A stretch of DNA of 64,000 nucleotides. Source: Pseudomonas vancouverensis (GTDB lineage: Bacteria; Pseudomonadota; Gammaproteobacteria; Pseudomonadales; Pseudomonadaceae). Below are positions 16,117 to 25,072 of this stretch, piece after piece (position 1 is the stretch's first letter; every line of letters begins with the position of its first letter). Position numbers and translations under genes: made by a program. The notes under the pieces were generated by a model. The model was given only the letters and a program-made list of their open reading frames with translations. It searched no databases and was not told where the DNA came from. The stretch is from the NCBI RefSeq assembly GCF_004348895.1, contig NZ_RRZK01000029.1:248001-312000 (forward strand). The letters run 5' to 3'.

Positions 16117-16599
16117 TCAGACTGGCACAGGCTCCCTGCGTACAGCCCGCATCCCCAGGCTTTCATACAACCGCCGCGCCCGGTGGTTGTCTTCCAGCAC
16201 TTTCAAATCGACAAAACCTTCGCGCCGCTGCTGGAACACCTTGAACGCCCGCAACATCAGCGCACGCCCCAGACCGCGCCCCTGAAACCGCGGGTGCACC
16301 ACCAGGTTCTTGATGTAGGCACTGGTCCAGCACTGGCACACGCCGACAACACCTTCGCCATCACGGACGATGAAGCACAGTTCCGGGTCGTACTCCGGGT
16401 CGCTTTCGAACTGGCGCTGCCAGATGTCCAGGGTGGCCACGCGGCCACCGCCTTCGAGATAGCCAATCTCCATCAACCGATGCACGGCCGCGCCGAGTTC
16501 TGGGCGGTACTCGCAAAACTGCAGGCCCGCAGGCCAGTGAATGGATGGCAGGACCTCGGTGAGGTCGCGCCGCATCAGCCAGCAGTAATCTTCGGCCAA
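16117..16599 (-). CDS. GNAT-family N-acetyltransferase
   Basis: The 160-residue protein has the GNAT core: motif A (IKNLVVHPRFQGRGLGRALMLRAFKVF, about residues 93-120, with the Q/RxxGxG/A acetyl-CoA loop) and motif B (DLKVLEDNHRARRLYESLGM). The substrate is unknown. The first codon of the frame is TTG, three bases after the cheV stop; an ATG eight codons later is an alternative start. It is probably cotranscribed with cheV. Confidence 0.82.
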   Translation of the reverse strand: MAEDYCWLMRRDLTEVLPSIHWPAGLQFCEYRPELGAAVHRLMEIGYLEGGGRVATLDIWQRQFESDPEYDPELCFIVRDGEGVVGVCQCWTSAYIKNLVVHPRFQGRGLGRALMLRAFKVFQQRREGFVDLKVLEDNHRARRLYESLGMRAVRREPVPV

Positions 16600-16602
16600 G
16601 GC

Positions 16603-17505
16603 TCAATAACCCTGTTCGGCGACAGCCTTGGCTGCGGTGATCAGGCATTGGGTCAGCTCCGGCGAAGAGAACTTGGTCAGTACCGCGTTCGCTCCGGCCA
16701 GGCGTGCCTTCTCAGCGTTCATCGCGCTGTCCAGCGAGGTGTGCAGCAACACATAGAGGTGAGAGAAATCCGGCGTTTCACGCAAGGTGCGGGTGAACGC
16801 GTAACCGTCCATCTCCGACATTTCGATGTCCGAGACAATCAGGTTGATCTGCTGGGCAGTGCCTTGCAGGTCCAGCAGGCAATCAATGGCCTCCTTGGCG
16901 CTGCGCGCGGTATGGCATTGCAGGCCGAGATTGCGCAGGGTGTGCACCGATTGTTGCAGGGCGGTCTGGCTGTCATCGACCACCAGAATCCGCGCATTGC
17001 CGAGGATCTCGGCGTCTTCCATGCTCAATTCGGTCGGCGCGGTTTCGATCTGCGCCGGGGCGATGCCGTGGATGACTTTTTCGATGTCCAGTACCTGCAC
17101 CAGGGTGCCGTCGACCGAGGTCACGCCGGTGATGTAGGCGCGCAAGCCGCCTGAGCCAAAGGGCGGAGGGCGAATGTCGGTGGTCAGGCAGTGGACGATC
17201 TTGCTCACCGCCTGTACATGCAGGCCCTGCTTGGAACGGCTGACGTCGGTGACGATCAGGCAACCGCCGTTGGGGTCTTCCAGTGGCCGCTCGCCGATGG
17301 CACGGCTGAGGTCGATCACCGACAGCGAGGCGCCGCGCAGTGTGGCGATGCCTTTAACGTGCGGGTGCGACTCCGGCAGCTTGGTCAGCGGCGGGCAGGG
17401 AATGATTTCACTGACCTTGAGCAGGTTGATCGCCATCAGCTTGCCACTGCGCAAGGTGAACAGCAGAAGCGATAGAGAGTCTGCGCGGGCTTTGGTGGAG
17501 GACAT
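16603..17505 (-). CDS. cheV: Chemotaxis protein CheV
   Basis: The 300-residue protein fuses a CheW-like coupling domain (about residues 10-155, LLLFTLRSGKLMAINLLKVSEII) to a response-regulator receiver domain (about 172-295). The acidic pair D177-D178, the phosphoacceptor D226 (LIVSDIEMSEMDGY) and the lysine in AVLTKFSSPE are all present, so the receiver should be phosphorylatable. CheV couples receptors to CheA and tunes adaptation. It stands apart from the main chemotaxis operon, followed only by a GNAT gene. Confidence 0.92.
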   Translation of the reverse strand: MSSTKARADSLSLLLFTLRSGKLMAINLLKVSEIIPCPPLTKLPESHPHVKGIATLRGASLSVIDLSRAIGERPLEDPNGGCLIVTDVSRSKQGLHVQAVSKIVHCLTTDIRPPPFGSGGLRAYITGVTSVDGTLVQVLDIEKVIHGIAPAQIETAPTELSMEDAEILGNARILVVDDSQTALQQSVHTLRNLGLQCHTARSAKEAIDCLLDLQGTAQQINLIVSDIEMSEMDGYAFTRTLRETPDFSHLYVLLHTSLDSAMNAEKARLAGANAVLTKFSSPELTQCLITAAKAVAEQGY

Positions 17506-17661
17506 ATGAACCTTCTGTGGAAAAAGGTGGTGGGCAATCGCGGGATTGCCACTAACTTCGATGCCGGGTTATCGACTTGTCGGTGGCAGGCTTTAGGGGC
17601 AAATCCCTATCGTTGATCAACAGTAGTGGCCCGGCTTGCGCCCAACAGATTCAATGCCGGT

Positions 17662-19212
17662 TCATTTCATCCCCAGCCGCTTGGCCAACCGCCCCAGATT
17701 CGCCCGATCCAAGCCTAGCTCACGGGCCGCACTTGCCCAATTGTGGTGATGCCGCTCCAGGCAGGCACTGATCAATTGGCGTTGATAATGCTCGGTGGCC
17801 TCGCGTAGGTCGCCAGTCATAGCGGCTGGGGTGGCCGTGGCGGGTTGCTCCACGACGGCGTCAGCAACGACATTGGGCAAATCCAGATCGGCGGCACTCA
17901 GGCTGAGAATCTTCGGCCGCTCCTTGCAGTTGCCCAGAGCTTTCAGGGCGCTGCGACCGATCAGATGCTCAAGTTCGCGCACGTTGCCGGGCCAGTCGTA
18001 AGCCAGCAAGGCGGTTTGTGCATCGCTGCTCAGGCGCAAACTGTTGAGCCCCATGCGCGAGCGGTTCTGCTCCAGGAAGTAACCGCTGAGCAGCAGGACA
18101 TCACGACCACGGTCACGCAGCGCAGGCACCAATAAAGGATAAACACTGAGGCGATGATAGAAGTCGGCGCGGTAACGGCCACTGCGCACTTCCTCGGCGA
18201 GGTCGCGGTTGGTCGCGGCGATCAGGCGTACATCGACCTGATGTTCCTTGTCCGAGCCCAGTCGTTGCAACTGACCGCTCTGCAGTACTCGCAACAACTT
18301 GGCCTGCACCGTCAGTGACAACTCGCCCACTTCATCGAGAAACAGCGTGCCGCCATTTGCCAGTTCGAACTTGCCGCGCCGGTCGCTCATCGCCCCGGTA
18401 AAGGCGCCGCGCACGTGTCCGAACAATTCGCTTTCCACCAGGGTGTCGGGCAATGCGGCGCAGTTGAGGCTGATGATCGGCTTGTCGGCACGCGGCGAGG
18501 CAGCATGGATGGCCTGGGCGACCAGTTCCTTGCCGACCCCGGTTTCCCCGGTGATCAGCACGGTCAGATCGCTGCCGCCGACCAGATTGATTTCTTCCAC
18601 CAGGCGTTTGTGCGCCTTGCTCTGGCCGATCATTTCGCGGCTTTGCTGGCCGCTGGCCTGACGATAGACCTCGGCACGCTGGTGTTCGTCTTCGGCGCGA
18701 TTGGCCAGGCGCTCGATGCGTTCGGCGGCATTGACCGTCGCCGCGGCGAGGCTGGCGAAGGCTTGCAGGGCGTCCAGCTCGATCGGTTCGAAACGCTCGG
18801 GATCAAGTGCATCGAGGGTCAACAGGCCCCACGGGCGCTCATCGACAAACAACGGACAACCCATGCAGTCATGGACTTCCAGATGATCGTGCAGGCCATC
18901 GACCAACCCGTCATAAGGGTCAGGCAAATCGCTGTCGGCAGCGAAGCGGGTCGGGCCGGGGCTGCTGAGCAGGGCTTTGAAGCGCGGGTGCTCACTGATC
19001 TTGAAGCGCCGGCCGAGGGTGTCGGTGCTCAGGCCGTCGACAGCCAGCGGCACCAGCCATTCGCCATCAAGGCGCAGCAGGGCGGCAGCGTCGCAGGGGA
19101 GCAGGGCGCGCATGGCTTCCAGCAGGCGTCGATAACGCTCGCCTTCAGGGAGTTCACGGGACAGGTCGGAGACCAGTGGCAACAGTGCGGTAAGCAAGGA
19201 TTTTGCAGTCAT
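17662..19212 (-). CDS. norR: NorR/FhpR nitric-oxide-responsive sigma-54 activator
   Basis: The 516-residue regulator has an N-terminal GAF domain (about residues 20-165) that in NorR binds a non-haem iron and senses NO; the DSDLPDPYDG...VHDCMG stretch resembles the iron-binding region. The AAA+ domain carries Walker A GETGVGKE (222-229), the sigma-54-contacting GAFTGA loop (269-274) and Walker B LFLDEVGE. A Fis-type helix-turn-helix ends the protein (HNWASAARELGLDRANLGRLAKRLG). It is divergent from the flavohaemoglobin gene, as FhpR is in P. aeruginosa. Confidence 0.93.
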   Translation of the reverse strand: MTAKSLLTALLPLVSDLSRELPEGERYRRLLEAMRALLPCDAAALLRLDGEWLVPLAVDGLSTDTLGRRFKISEHPRFKALLSSPGPTRFAADSDLPDPYDGLVDGLHDHLEVHDCMGCPLFVDERPWGLLTLDALDPERFEPIELDALQAFASLAAATVNAAERIERLANRAEDEHQRAEVYRQASGQQSREMIGQSKAHKRLVEEINLVGGSDLTVLITGETGVGKELVAQAIHAASPRADKPIISLNCAALPDTLVESELFGHVRGAFTGAMSDRRGKFELANGGTLFLDEVGELSLTVQAKLLRVLQSGQLQRLGSDKEHQVDVRLIAATNRDLAEEVRSGRYRADFYHRLSVYPLLVPALRDRGRDVLLLSGYFLEQNRSRMGLNSLRLSSDAQTALLAYDWPGNVRELEHLIGRSALKALGNCKERPKILSLSAADLDLPNVVADAVVEQPATATPAAMTGDLREATEHYQRQLISACLERHHHNWASAARELGLDRANLGRLAKRLGMK

Positions 19213-19226
19213 AGTGACTCCATGTA

Positions 19227-19237
19227 GTCGATAAGAC
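19227..19237. promoter_or_regulatory. NorR binding site 1
   Basis: GTCGATAAGAC fits the GT-N7-AC core of NorR enhancer sites and is an inverted repeat (TAGTC/GACTA arms around GATAA). It lies 14 bases from the norR start and upstream of the flavohaemoglobin gene. Confidence 0.7.
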
Positions 19238-19252
19238 TATAAATCAGCCTGT

Positions 19253-19263
19253 GTCTTTATGAC
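19253..19263. promoter_or_regulatory. NorR binding site 2
   Basis: GTCTTTATGAC is a second GT-N7-AC sequence, 26 bases centre to centre from site 1. Repeated sites are expected for a hexameric AAA+ activator; E. coli norVW has three. I did not find a convincing third copy. Confidence 0.65.
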
Positions 19264-19304
19264 TATCACGTTGTTAACTTATTGATTTATAAAGGTTAAA
19301 AAGT

Positions 19305-19320
19305 TGGCATGGAAGCTGAT
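19305..19320 (+). promoter_or_regulatory. Candidate sigma-54 promoter of hmp
   Basis: TGGCATGGAAGCTGAT, starting at 19305, keeps the -24 GG but has GA rather than GC at -12 (ideal TGGCACGN4TTGCA). It is about 50 bases before the hmp start and downstream of the NorR sites, which is the right geometry. The weak -12 element keeps confidence moderate. Confidence 0.45.
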
Positions 19321-19369
19321 AAGCCTAGGGTAGTCCATTAGCACCCCTGGTCATCAAGGAGTCACCCTT

Positions 19370-20551
19370 ATGCTGAGCGTTCAAGACCGTGCCATCGTCA
19401 AATCCACCGTGCCGCTGCTCGAAAGCGGTGGTGAAGCGCTGATCACCCACTTCTATCGCATGATGCTCTCCGAATACCCGGAAGTCCGCCCGTTGTTCAA
19501 CCAAGCCCACCAGGCCAGCGGTGATCAGCCCCGCGCACTGGCCAACGGCGTGCTGATGTATGCGCGTCACATTGATCAGCTTGATCAATTGGGCGACCTA
19601 GTGGCCAAGATCATCAACAAGCATGTGGCTTTGCAGATCCTGCCGGAGCACTACCCGATTGTCGGCACCTGCCTGCTGCGCGCCATCGCCGAAGTGCTGG
19701 GCGAAGAAATCGCCACCCCTGAAGTGATCGCGGCCTGGGGCGCGGCCTATGGTCAACTGGCGGACATCCTGATCGGTGCCGAAACCAGCATCTACGACCA
19801 GAAGGAGCAGGCCCTTGGCGGCTGGCGTGGTGCGCGGGAGTTCATCATCGCCGCCAAGGTTGAAGAGAGTGCGGAAATCACCTCGTTCTACTTCGAGCCT
19901 GCCGACAAGGGCGCGATTCTGGCCGCCGAACCGGGCCAGTACATCGGCATGAAACTGATCCTCGACGGCGAGGAGATTCGTCGCAACTACTCGCTGTCGG
20001 CGTTAACCGATAACGGTCAGTACCGCATCAGCGTCAAGCGTGAAAGCGGTGGCCGTGCCTCCAATTACCTGCACGATCAGATGCATGTCGGCGCAAGTAT
20101 TCAGCTGTTCCCGCCGTCTGGCGAGTTCACCCTGGCGGCCAGTGACAAGCCACTGGTATTGATCAGCGGTGGCGTCGGCATCACACCGACCCTGCCGATG
20201 CTGGAGGCTGCGCTGAAAACCGAGCGGCCAGTGCACTTCATCCATTGCGCGCGTAACGGCAGTGTTCATGCATTCCGTGACTGGATCGATGAGCTGGCCG
20301 AGCGTCACCCGCAGCTCAAGCATTTTTACTGCTACGCCGAAGATGACGGTGTGAGCCCGGCGGCGCACAAGGTCGGCTTGCTGAGCGAACAGCAACTGCA
20401 GCAATGGCTGCCGCAGGAGCGTGACCTGGACGCCTACTTCCTCGGGCCGAAAGGATTCATGGCTGCGATCAAGCGCCACCTCAAGGCACTGGGCGTGCCG
20501 GAGAAGCAAAGCCGTTACGAGTTCTTCGGGCCGGCGGCGGCGCTGGAGTAA
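19370..20551 (+). CDS. hmp: Flavohaemoglobin (nitric oxide dioxygenase)
   Basis: The 393-residue enzyme turns NO and O2 into nitrate. It has an N-terminal globin domain (residues 1-140; LITHFYRMM, NKHVALQILPEHY with the haem-pocket histidine), an FAD domain (about 150-255; RNYSLSAL) and an NAD(P)H domain (about 260-393; ISGGVGITPTLPML). AAGGAG lies nine bases before the ATG. NorR divergently upstream with its sites between the genes indicates induction by NO. Often called fhp in Pseudomonas. Confidence 0.95.
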   Translation: MLSVQDRAIVKSTVPLLESGGEALITHFYRMMLSEYPEVRPLFNQAHQASGDQPRALANGVLMYARHIDQLDQLGDLVAKIINKHVALQILPEHYPIVGTCLLRAIAEVLGEEIATPEVIAAWGAAYGQLADILIGAETSIYDQKEQALGGWRGAREFIIAAKVEESAEITSFYFEPADKGAILAAEPGQYIGMKLILDGEEIRRNYSLSALTDNGQYRISVKRESGGRASNYLHDQMHVGASIQLFPPSGEFTLAASDKPLVLISGGVGITPTLPMLEAALKTERPVHFIHCARNGSVHAFRDWIDELAERHPQLKHFYCYAEDDGVSPAAHKVGLLSEQQLQQWLPQERDLDAYFLGPKGFMAAIKRHLKALGVPEKQSRYEFFGPAAALE

Positions 20552-20742
20552 ATGGTTATGGCGGCTCGGGAGACCGAGTCGCCAGTTTCGCCACGGTCTT
20601 GAATCGAAAACCCCGCGAAAGTTAATCCCTCCTTAACCGCACTATCGTCTATTCCCCCGAATCCCCCCACACGCTCCAGACTCTCAAAGGTCATGGCCAG
20701 CGTGTAGACTGGCGGGCAATCGATATCTTGAAGGGAAACGCG

Positions 20743-21252
20743 ATGAGCGAGGAAACCATGCGGTTGGGACGTGAGCGGCGCTATCTGGTGTTGCTGGGGA
20801 TCATTTGCCTGGCGTTGATCGGCGGTGCGCTGTACATGCAAATTGTTCTGGGCGAAGCACCTTGCCCGCTGTGCATTCTGCAACGCTATGCCTTGTTGCT
20901 GATCGCCATCTTCGCCTTCATCGGGGCGGCCATGCGCACCCGACGCAGCATCACGGTGTTCGAGTCCCTGGTGGTGATCTGCGCACTGGCGGGCGCCGGC
21001 GTGGCCGGGCATCACGTCTATACGCAGTTCTACCCGGCGGTCAGTTGTGGCATTGATGTGCTGCAGCCGATTGTCGATGGCTTGCCCCTGGCGAAGATCT
21101 TCCCGCTGGGCTTCCAGGTCGACGGTTTCTGCTCCACGCCTTATCCGCCGATCCTCGGCCTTTCGCTGGCGCAGTGGGCACTGTTTTCCTTCGTGCTGAT
21201 CGTGGTGCTGGTGCCGTTGCTGACCTCGCGTAACCGCAAGGCACTGAGCTGA
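20743..21252 (+). CDS. dsbB: Disulfide bond formation protein DsbB
   Basis: The 169-residue inner-membrane protein has four membrane segments and the two catalytic cysteine pairs of DsbB: CPLC in the first periplasmic loop (GEAPCPLCILQRY) and a second pair spread over the other loop (AVSCGIDVL and VDGFCSTPYPP). It reoxidises DsbA and passes electrons to ubiquinone. I used MSEETMRLGRERR as start; an ATG five codons upstream is possible. Pseudomonas often has two DsbB paralogues. Confidence 0.9.
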   Translation: MSEETMRLGRERRYLVLLGIICLALIGGALYMQIVLGEAPCPLCILQRYALLLIAIFAFIGAAMRTRRSITVFESLVVICALAGAGVAGHHVYTQFYPAVSCGIDVLQPIVDGLPLAKIFPLGFQVDGFCSTPYPPILGLSLAQWALFSFVLIVVLVPLLTSRNRKALS

Positions 21253-21284
21253 GTCCAGCCGGTAACCGCTTTTGTCGGACAATA

Positions 21285-21323
21285 AAATGCCCCGGTCCTC
21301 ATTGAGAGGGCCGGGGCATTTTT
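21285..21323 (+). terminator. Intrinsic terminator after dsbB
   Basis: Strong hairpin with arms AAATGCCCCGG and CCGGGGCATTT (extended by CCTC/GAGG) followed by TTTTTG, 32 bases after the dsbB stop. Confidence 0.9.
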
Positions 21324-22090
21324 GTCGTGAATGACACAATTCACAGGCCAGGTAAAAAGTCCGTGATGTGCGTCCGCGAGAGGTGTGACAAGTGTGCGAC
21401 ATGTTGTCACAGCGCGGCTGTCGCAGAGGCTGCTGATGCAGCGAATTGGTAACATTTTTATCAACGCAATTGGCCTGCAGGGAACTTTGCGCAGTTTTGC
21501 CCGCTGAAGCCTGAACAGGCAGTTTTAACAGGTTCTGGCAAATTGCCAGAGCCCTTGTCATATCGGGGCTGAGGCAAGGTCAGGGGGGCGGGGAAGTGCC
21601 TCGAAGCTGTCTGAACTGCCGGTGGTAGACCTACTATTTTTGGTGTTTTTGTTGAGAATTAATTTCAGTAAGATGCGCCACTTTTACGAATTCCGGTAAT
21701 GATTGTTGCTGCTTCGGATAAAAATTATTTCGGGATGAGACATGGTGTATGGGGCGCTACCTCACTACAATCGCCCGCATTGAATTCCCGGCACTGCTCA
21801 ATCCTTAACCAGGTGTTTGAGCGGGATCAGGGTGTCGAGAGGTCCGGTGGCTTCATGCGACTCCCAGGTGTCGGTGCCTCCAACTACCCGCACCAAATGG
21901 AATTGGTCTGTAACAAGGCCTTTGACCACGAATTCGAATAAGAAACTAACGCTGTCCCAGGATTTGTCGGGCGTCTGACGCGCGACGGGCGGCCCTTATT
22001 CAATCCAAAGAAAATGCCAACCCTTGGCAGGGTGAAGTGTTGGCGATCAAAACCCAACTGCATTGCGCAAGCTGCTTTAGAGGTCGTGAG
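21324..22090. other. Long leader region upstream of cyoA
   Basis: About 770 bases without a gene I can support. It is more AT-rich than its surroundings between about 21600 and 21730. A short frame at 21699-21941 has poor codon use and no recognisable product. The length suggests a long 5' untranslated region or several regulatory sites for the cyo operon; I cannot identify a specific riboswitch or sRNA. Confidence 0.5.
21653..21667. promoter_or_regulatory. Weak Fur-like palindrome upstream of cyoA
   Basis: TGAGAATTAATTTCA is an imperfect palindrome resembling one Fur 7-1-7 unit (TGAGAATnATTCTCA) with two mismatches in the right arm. TAAGAT follows at 21669 and could be a -10 element. Evidence is limited to similarity by eye. 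Confidence 0.3.
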
Positions 22091-23035
22091 ATGAGTAAAA
22101 ACAGGTACCCCAGACTACTAGGCTTATTGCCCCTGATCGGCACGTTGTTGCTGTCAGGCTGCAACATGACCTTGCTCAATCCCACGGGCCAGGTCGGCCT
22201 GGAACAGCGAAACCTGATCATCACCGCAACGCTGCTGATGCTGTTGGTCGTGGTTCCGGTCATCATCATGACCTTCCTGTTCGCCTGGAAATACCGCGCG
22301 TCGAACACCAACGCGACCTACACCCCTAAATGGAACCACTCCACCAAGATCGAGATCGCGGTGTGGGCCGTTCCTGTACTGATCATCATTGCCCTGGGTT
22401 ACGTGACCTACAAGTCGACCCACGCCCTTGACCCGTACAAGCCTCTGGAATCCGACGTCAAGCCTGTGACCATCGAAGTGGTCGCGCTGGACTGGAAGTG
22501 GCTGTTCATCTACCCGGAACAAGGCATCGCCACGGTCAACAAGATCGTGTTCCCGGCGCACACGCCAATCAATTTCCGTATCACCTCCGACGCTGTGATG
22601 AACTCGTTCTTCATCCCGGGCCTGGGTGGTCAGATCTACGCGATGGCGGGCATGCAGACCAAGCTGCACCTGATCGCCGACCGTAACGCTGAAATGGAAG
22701 GCATCTCCGCCAACTACAGCGGTGCTGGTTTCACCGGCATGAAATTCAAAGCGATCGCAACTTCCCAGGAAGATTTCGACGCCTGGGTAAGTGAAGTCAA
22801 AAAGTCACCTAAACAGCTTGAATCTGCTGAGTACGCAGCCCTTGCCAAGCAGAGCCAGAACAACCCAGTCGAGCTCTACTCCTCGGTTACGCCGAACCTG
22901 TTCCAGATCATCGTCGACAAGTACGAAGGCATGAAACCGGGTCCTAAGGTCAAGCACGAGAAAGAAGAGAAAGAAGTGGCCGCTACGCAAGGAATGGACA
23001 TGAACTCGCATCCAGCTGCCGGGGCAGAGGAGTAA
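22091..23035 (+). CDS. cyoA: Cytochrome bo3 ubiquinol oxidase subunit II
   Basis: The 314-residue subunit has a lipoprotein signal (LLPLIGTLLLSGCNM, lipid-modified Cys), two membrane segments (about residues 45-67 and 90-112) and a periplasmic cupredoxin-like domain (VVALDWKWLFIYPEQGIATVN...) without a CuA site, as in quinol rather than cytochrome c oxidases. The C-terminal ~40 residues are a charged extension. The frame extends upstream, but MSKNRYPRLLG immediately precedes the signal peptide. First gene of cyoABCDE; a GAGGAG straddling its stop serves cyoB. Confidence 0.95.
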   Translation: MSKNRYPRLLGLLPLIGTLLLSGCNMTLLNPTGQVGLEQRNLIITATLLMLLVVVPVIIMTFLFAWKYRASNTNATYTPKWNHSTKIEIAVWAVPVLIIIALGYVTYKSTHALDPYKPLESDVKPVTIEVVALDWKWLFIYPEQGIATVNKIVFPAHTPINFRITSDAVMNSFFIPGLGGQIYAMAGMQTKLHLIADRNAEMEGISANYSGAGFTGMKFKAIATSQEDFDAWVSEVKKSPKQLESAEYAALAKQSQNNPVELYSSVTPNLFQIIVDKYEGMKPGPKVKHEKEEKEVAATQGMDMNSHPAAGAEE

Positions 23036-23038
23036 ACG

Positions 23039-25069
23039 ATGTTTGGTAAATTAAGTTGGGAAGCGATCCCGTTCCACGAGCCGATCGTGATGGTCACCAT
23101 CTCGATGATCGCGCTCGGTGGTCTGGCGTTGTTCGCTGCAATCACCTACTTCAAGAAGTGGACCTACCTGTGGACCGAGTGGCTGACGTCGGTCGACCAC
23201 AAGAAAATCGGCGTGATGTACATCATCGTCGCCATGGTCATGCTGCTGCGTGGCTTCGCTGACGCCATCATGATGCGTACCCAGCTGGCCATGGCCACCG
23301 AGGGTTCGCCTGGCTACCTGCCACCTGAACACTATGACCAGATCTTCACCGCTCACGGTGTGATCATGATCATCTTCATGGCGATGCCATTCTTCACCGG
23401 CCTGATGAACCTTGCAGTGCCGCTGCAGATCGGCGCGCGTGACGTTGCCTTCCCGTTCCTGAACTCCCTGAGCTTCTGGCTGCTGGTTTCCGGCGTCGTG
23501 CTGATCAACCTGTCCCTGGGCGTCGGCGAATTCGCCAAGACCGGCTGGGTTGCCTATCCGCCACTGTCGGGCCTGCAATACAGCCCTGGCGTGGGGATGG
23601 ACTACTACATCTGGGCGCTACAGCTATCGGGTCTGGGTACGACGCTAACGGGGGTCAACTTCCTGGCCACCGTGCTGAAAATGCGTACCCCGGGCATGAA
23701 GCTGATGGACATGCCGATCTTCACCTGGACCTGCACCTGGGCCAACGTCCTGATCGTGGCTTCGTTCCCGATCCTGACCGCTACCCTGGCACTGCTGACG
23801 CTTGACCGTTACATGGATTTCCACATTTTCACCAACGAACTTGGTGGCAATCCGATGATGTACGTGAACCTGTTCTGGGCATGGGGTCACCCTGAGGTGT
23901 ACATCCTGATCCTGCCAGCGTTCGGTATCTTCTCCGAAGTCATCTCGACCTTCACCGGCAAGAAACTGTTCGGCCACCACTCCATGATCTACGCATCGGG
24001 CGCAATCTCGATCCTGGGCTTCATGGTCTGGCTGCACCACTTCTTCACCATGGGTTCGGGTGCCAGCGTCAACGCCTTCTTCGGTCTGGCGACCATGCTG
24101 ATTTCCATCCCGACGGGTGTGAAGCTGTTCAACTGGCTGTTCACCATCTACCAGGGCCGTCTGCGTTTCACCAGCCAGGTGCTGTGGACCCTGGGCTTCA
24201 TGGTGACCTTCGCCATCGGCGGCATGACCGGCGTACTGCTGGCCATCCCGGGTGCCGACTTCGTTCTGCACAACAGCCTGTTCGTGATCGCGCACTTCCA
24301 CAACGTGATCATCGGTGGTGCGGTATTCGGTTACATCGCCGGATTCGCCTTCTACTTCCCTAAAGCGTTCGGCTTCAAGCTGCACGAAGGTTGGGGCAAG
24401 GCAGCGTTCTGGTTCTGGATCTCGGGCTTCTTCGTCGCGTTCATGCCGCTCTATGCACTGGGCTTCATGGGCATGACCCGTCGTCTGAACGCCACCACCA
24501 ACCCTGAGTGGGTACCGTACCTGTACGTTGCCATGTTCGGTGCGGTGATGATTGCCGTGGGTATCGCTTGCCAGCTGATCCAGCTGTACGTCAGCGTGCG
24601 TGACCGCAACAAGCCGGAAAACATGTGCGAACACGGCGACCCGTGGAATGCACACACCCTGGAATGGTCGACCTCGTCGCCACCACCGTTCTACAACTTC
24701 GCCGTACTGCCGAAAGCCGATTGCGTCGATCCGTTCACCGAAGCCAAGGAAAACGGTACCGCGTACCAGACTCCGGCCAAGTACCAGCCGATCCACATGC
24801 CGAACAACACCGCTACCGGTGTGGTCATGGGCGCTCTGCTGACCGTGTTCGGTTTCGCGATGATCTGGCACATCTGGTGGCTGGCAATCGCTAGCCTGGC
24901 TGGCACCGTGATCTACTTCGCGATCCACGCCGCCCGTGATGATCAAGGCTACTACGTGCCGGTCGACGTGATCGAGCGCATCGAAGCCGAGCAGCACAAG
25001 CGTCTGGTAGCGGCAGGGAAAGTCCCGGCCACCGCCACCCGTGTTGAAACCTCGTTGGAACAGGCTTAA
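23039..25069 (+). CDS. cyoB: Cytochrome bo3 ubiquinol oxidase subunit I
   Basis: The 676-residue catalytic subunit reduces O2 to water and pumps protons. Haem-copper motifs are present: HGVIMIIF (low-spin haem ligand), WAWGHPEVYI (CuB histidine and cross-linked tyrosine), the histidine pair in WLHHFFTMGSG, and HFHNVIIGG (haem b and o3 ligands). The quinol-binding residues in LLRGFADAIMMR are also kept. It starts three bases after the cyoA stop. Confidence 0.97.
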   Translation: MFGKLSWEAIPFHEPIVMVTISMIALGGLALFAAITYFKKWTYLWTEWLTSVDHKKIGVMYIIVAMVMLLRGFADAIMMRTQLAMATEGSPGYLPPEHYDQIFTAHGVIMIIFMAMPFFTGLMNLAVPLQIGARDVAFPFLNSLSFWLLVSGVVLINLSLGVGEFAKTGWVAYPPLSGLQYSPGVGMDYYIWALQLSGLGTTLTGVNFLATVLKMRTPGMKLMDMPIFTWTCTWANVLIVASFPILTATLALLTLDRYMDFHIFTNELGGNPMMYVNLFWAWGHPEVYILILPAFGIFSEVISTFTGKKLFGHHSMIYASGAISILGFMVWLHHFFTMGSGASVNAFFGLATMLISIPTGVKLFNWLFTIYQGRLRFTSQVLWTLGFMVTFAIGGMTGVLLAIPGADFVLHNSLFVIAHFHNVIIGGAVFGYIAGFAFYFPKAFGFKLHEGWGKAAFWFWISGFFVAFMPLYALGFMGMTRRLNATTNPEWVPYLYVAMFGAVMIAVGIACQLIQLYVSVRDRNKPENMCEHGDPWNAHTLEWSTSSPPPFYNFAVLPKADCVDPFTEAKENGTAYQTPAKYQPIHMPNNTATGVVMGALLTVFGFAMIWHIWWLAIASLAGTVIYFAIHAARDDQGYYVPVDVIERIEAEQHKRLVAAGKVPATATRVETSLEQA

Positions 25070-25072
25070 ACC

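Noticed and set aside
21699..21941. 80-residue open frame upstream of cyoA
   Set aside because: Mixed composition, no ribosome binding site and no recognisable protein features; more likely untranslated leader.
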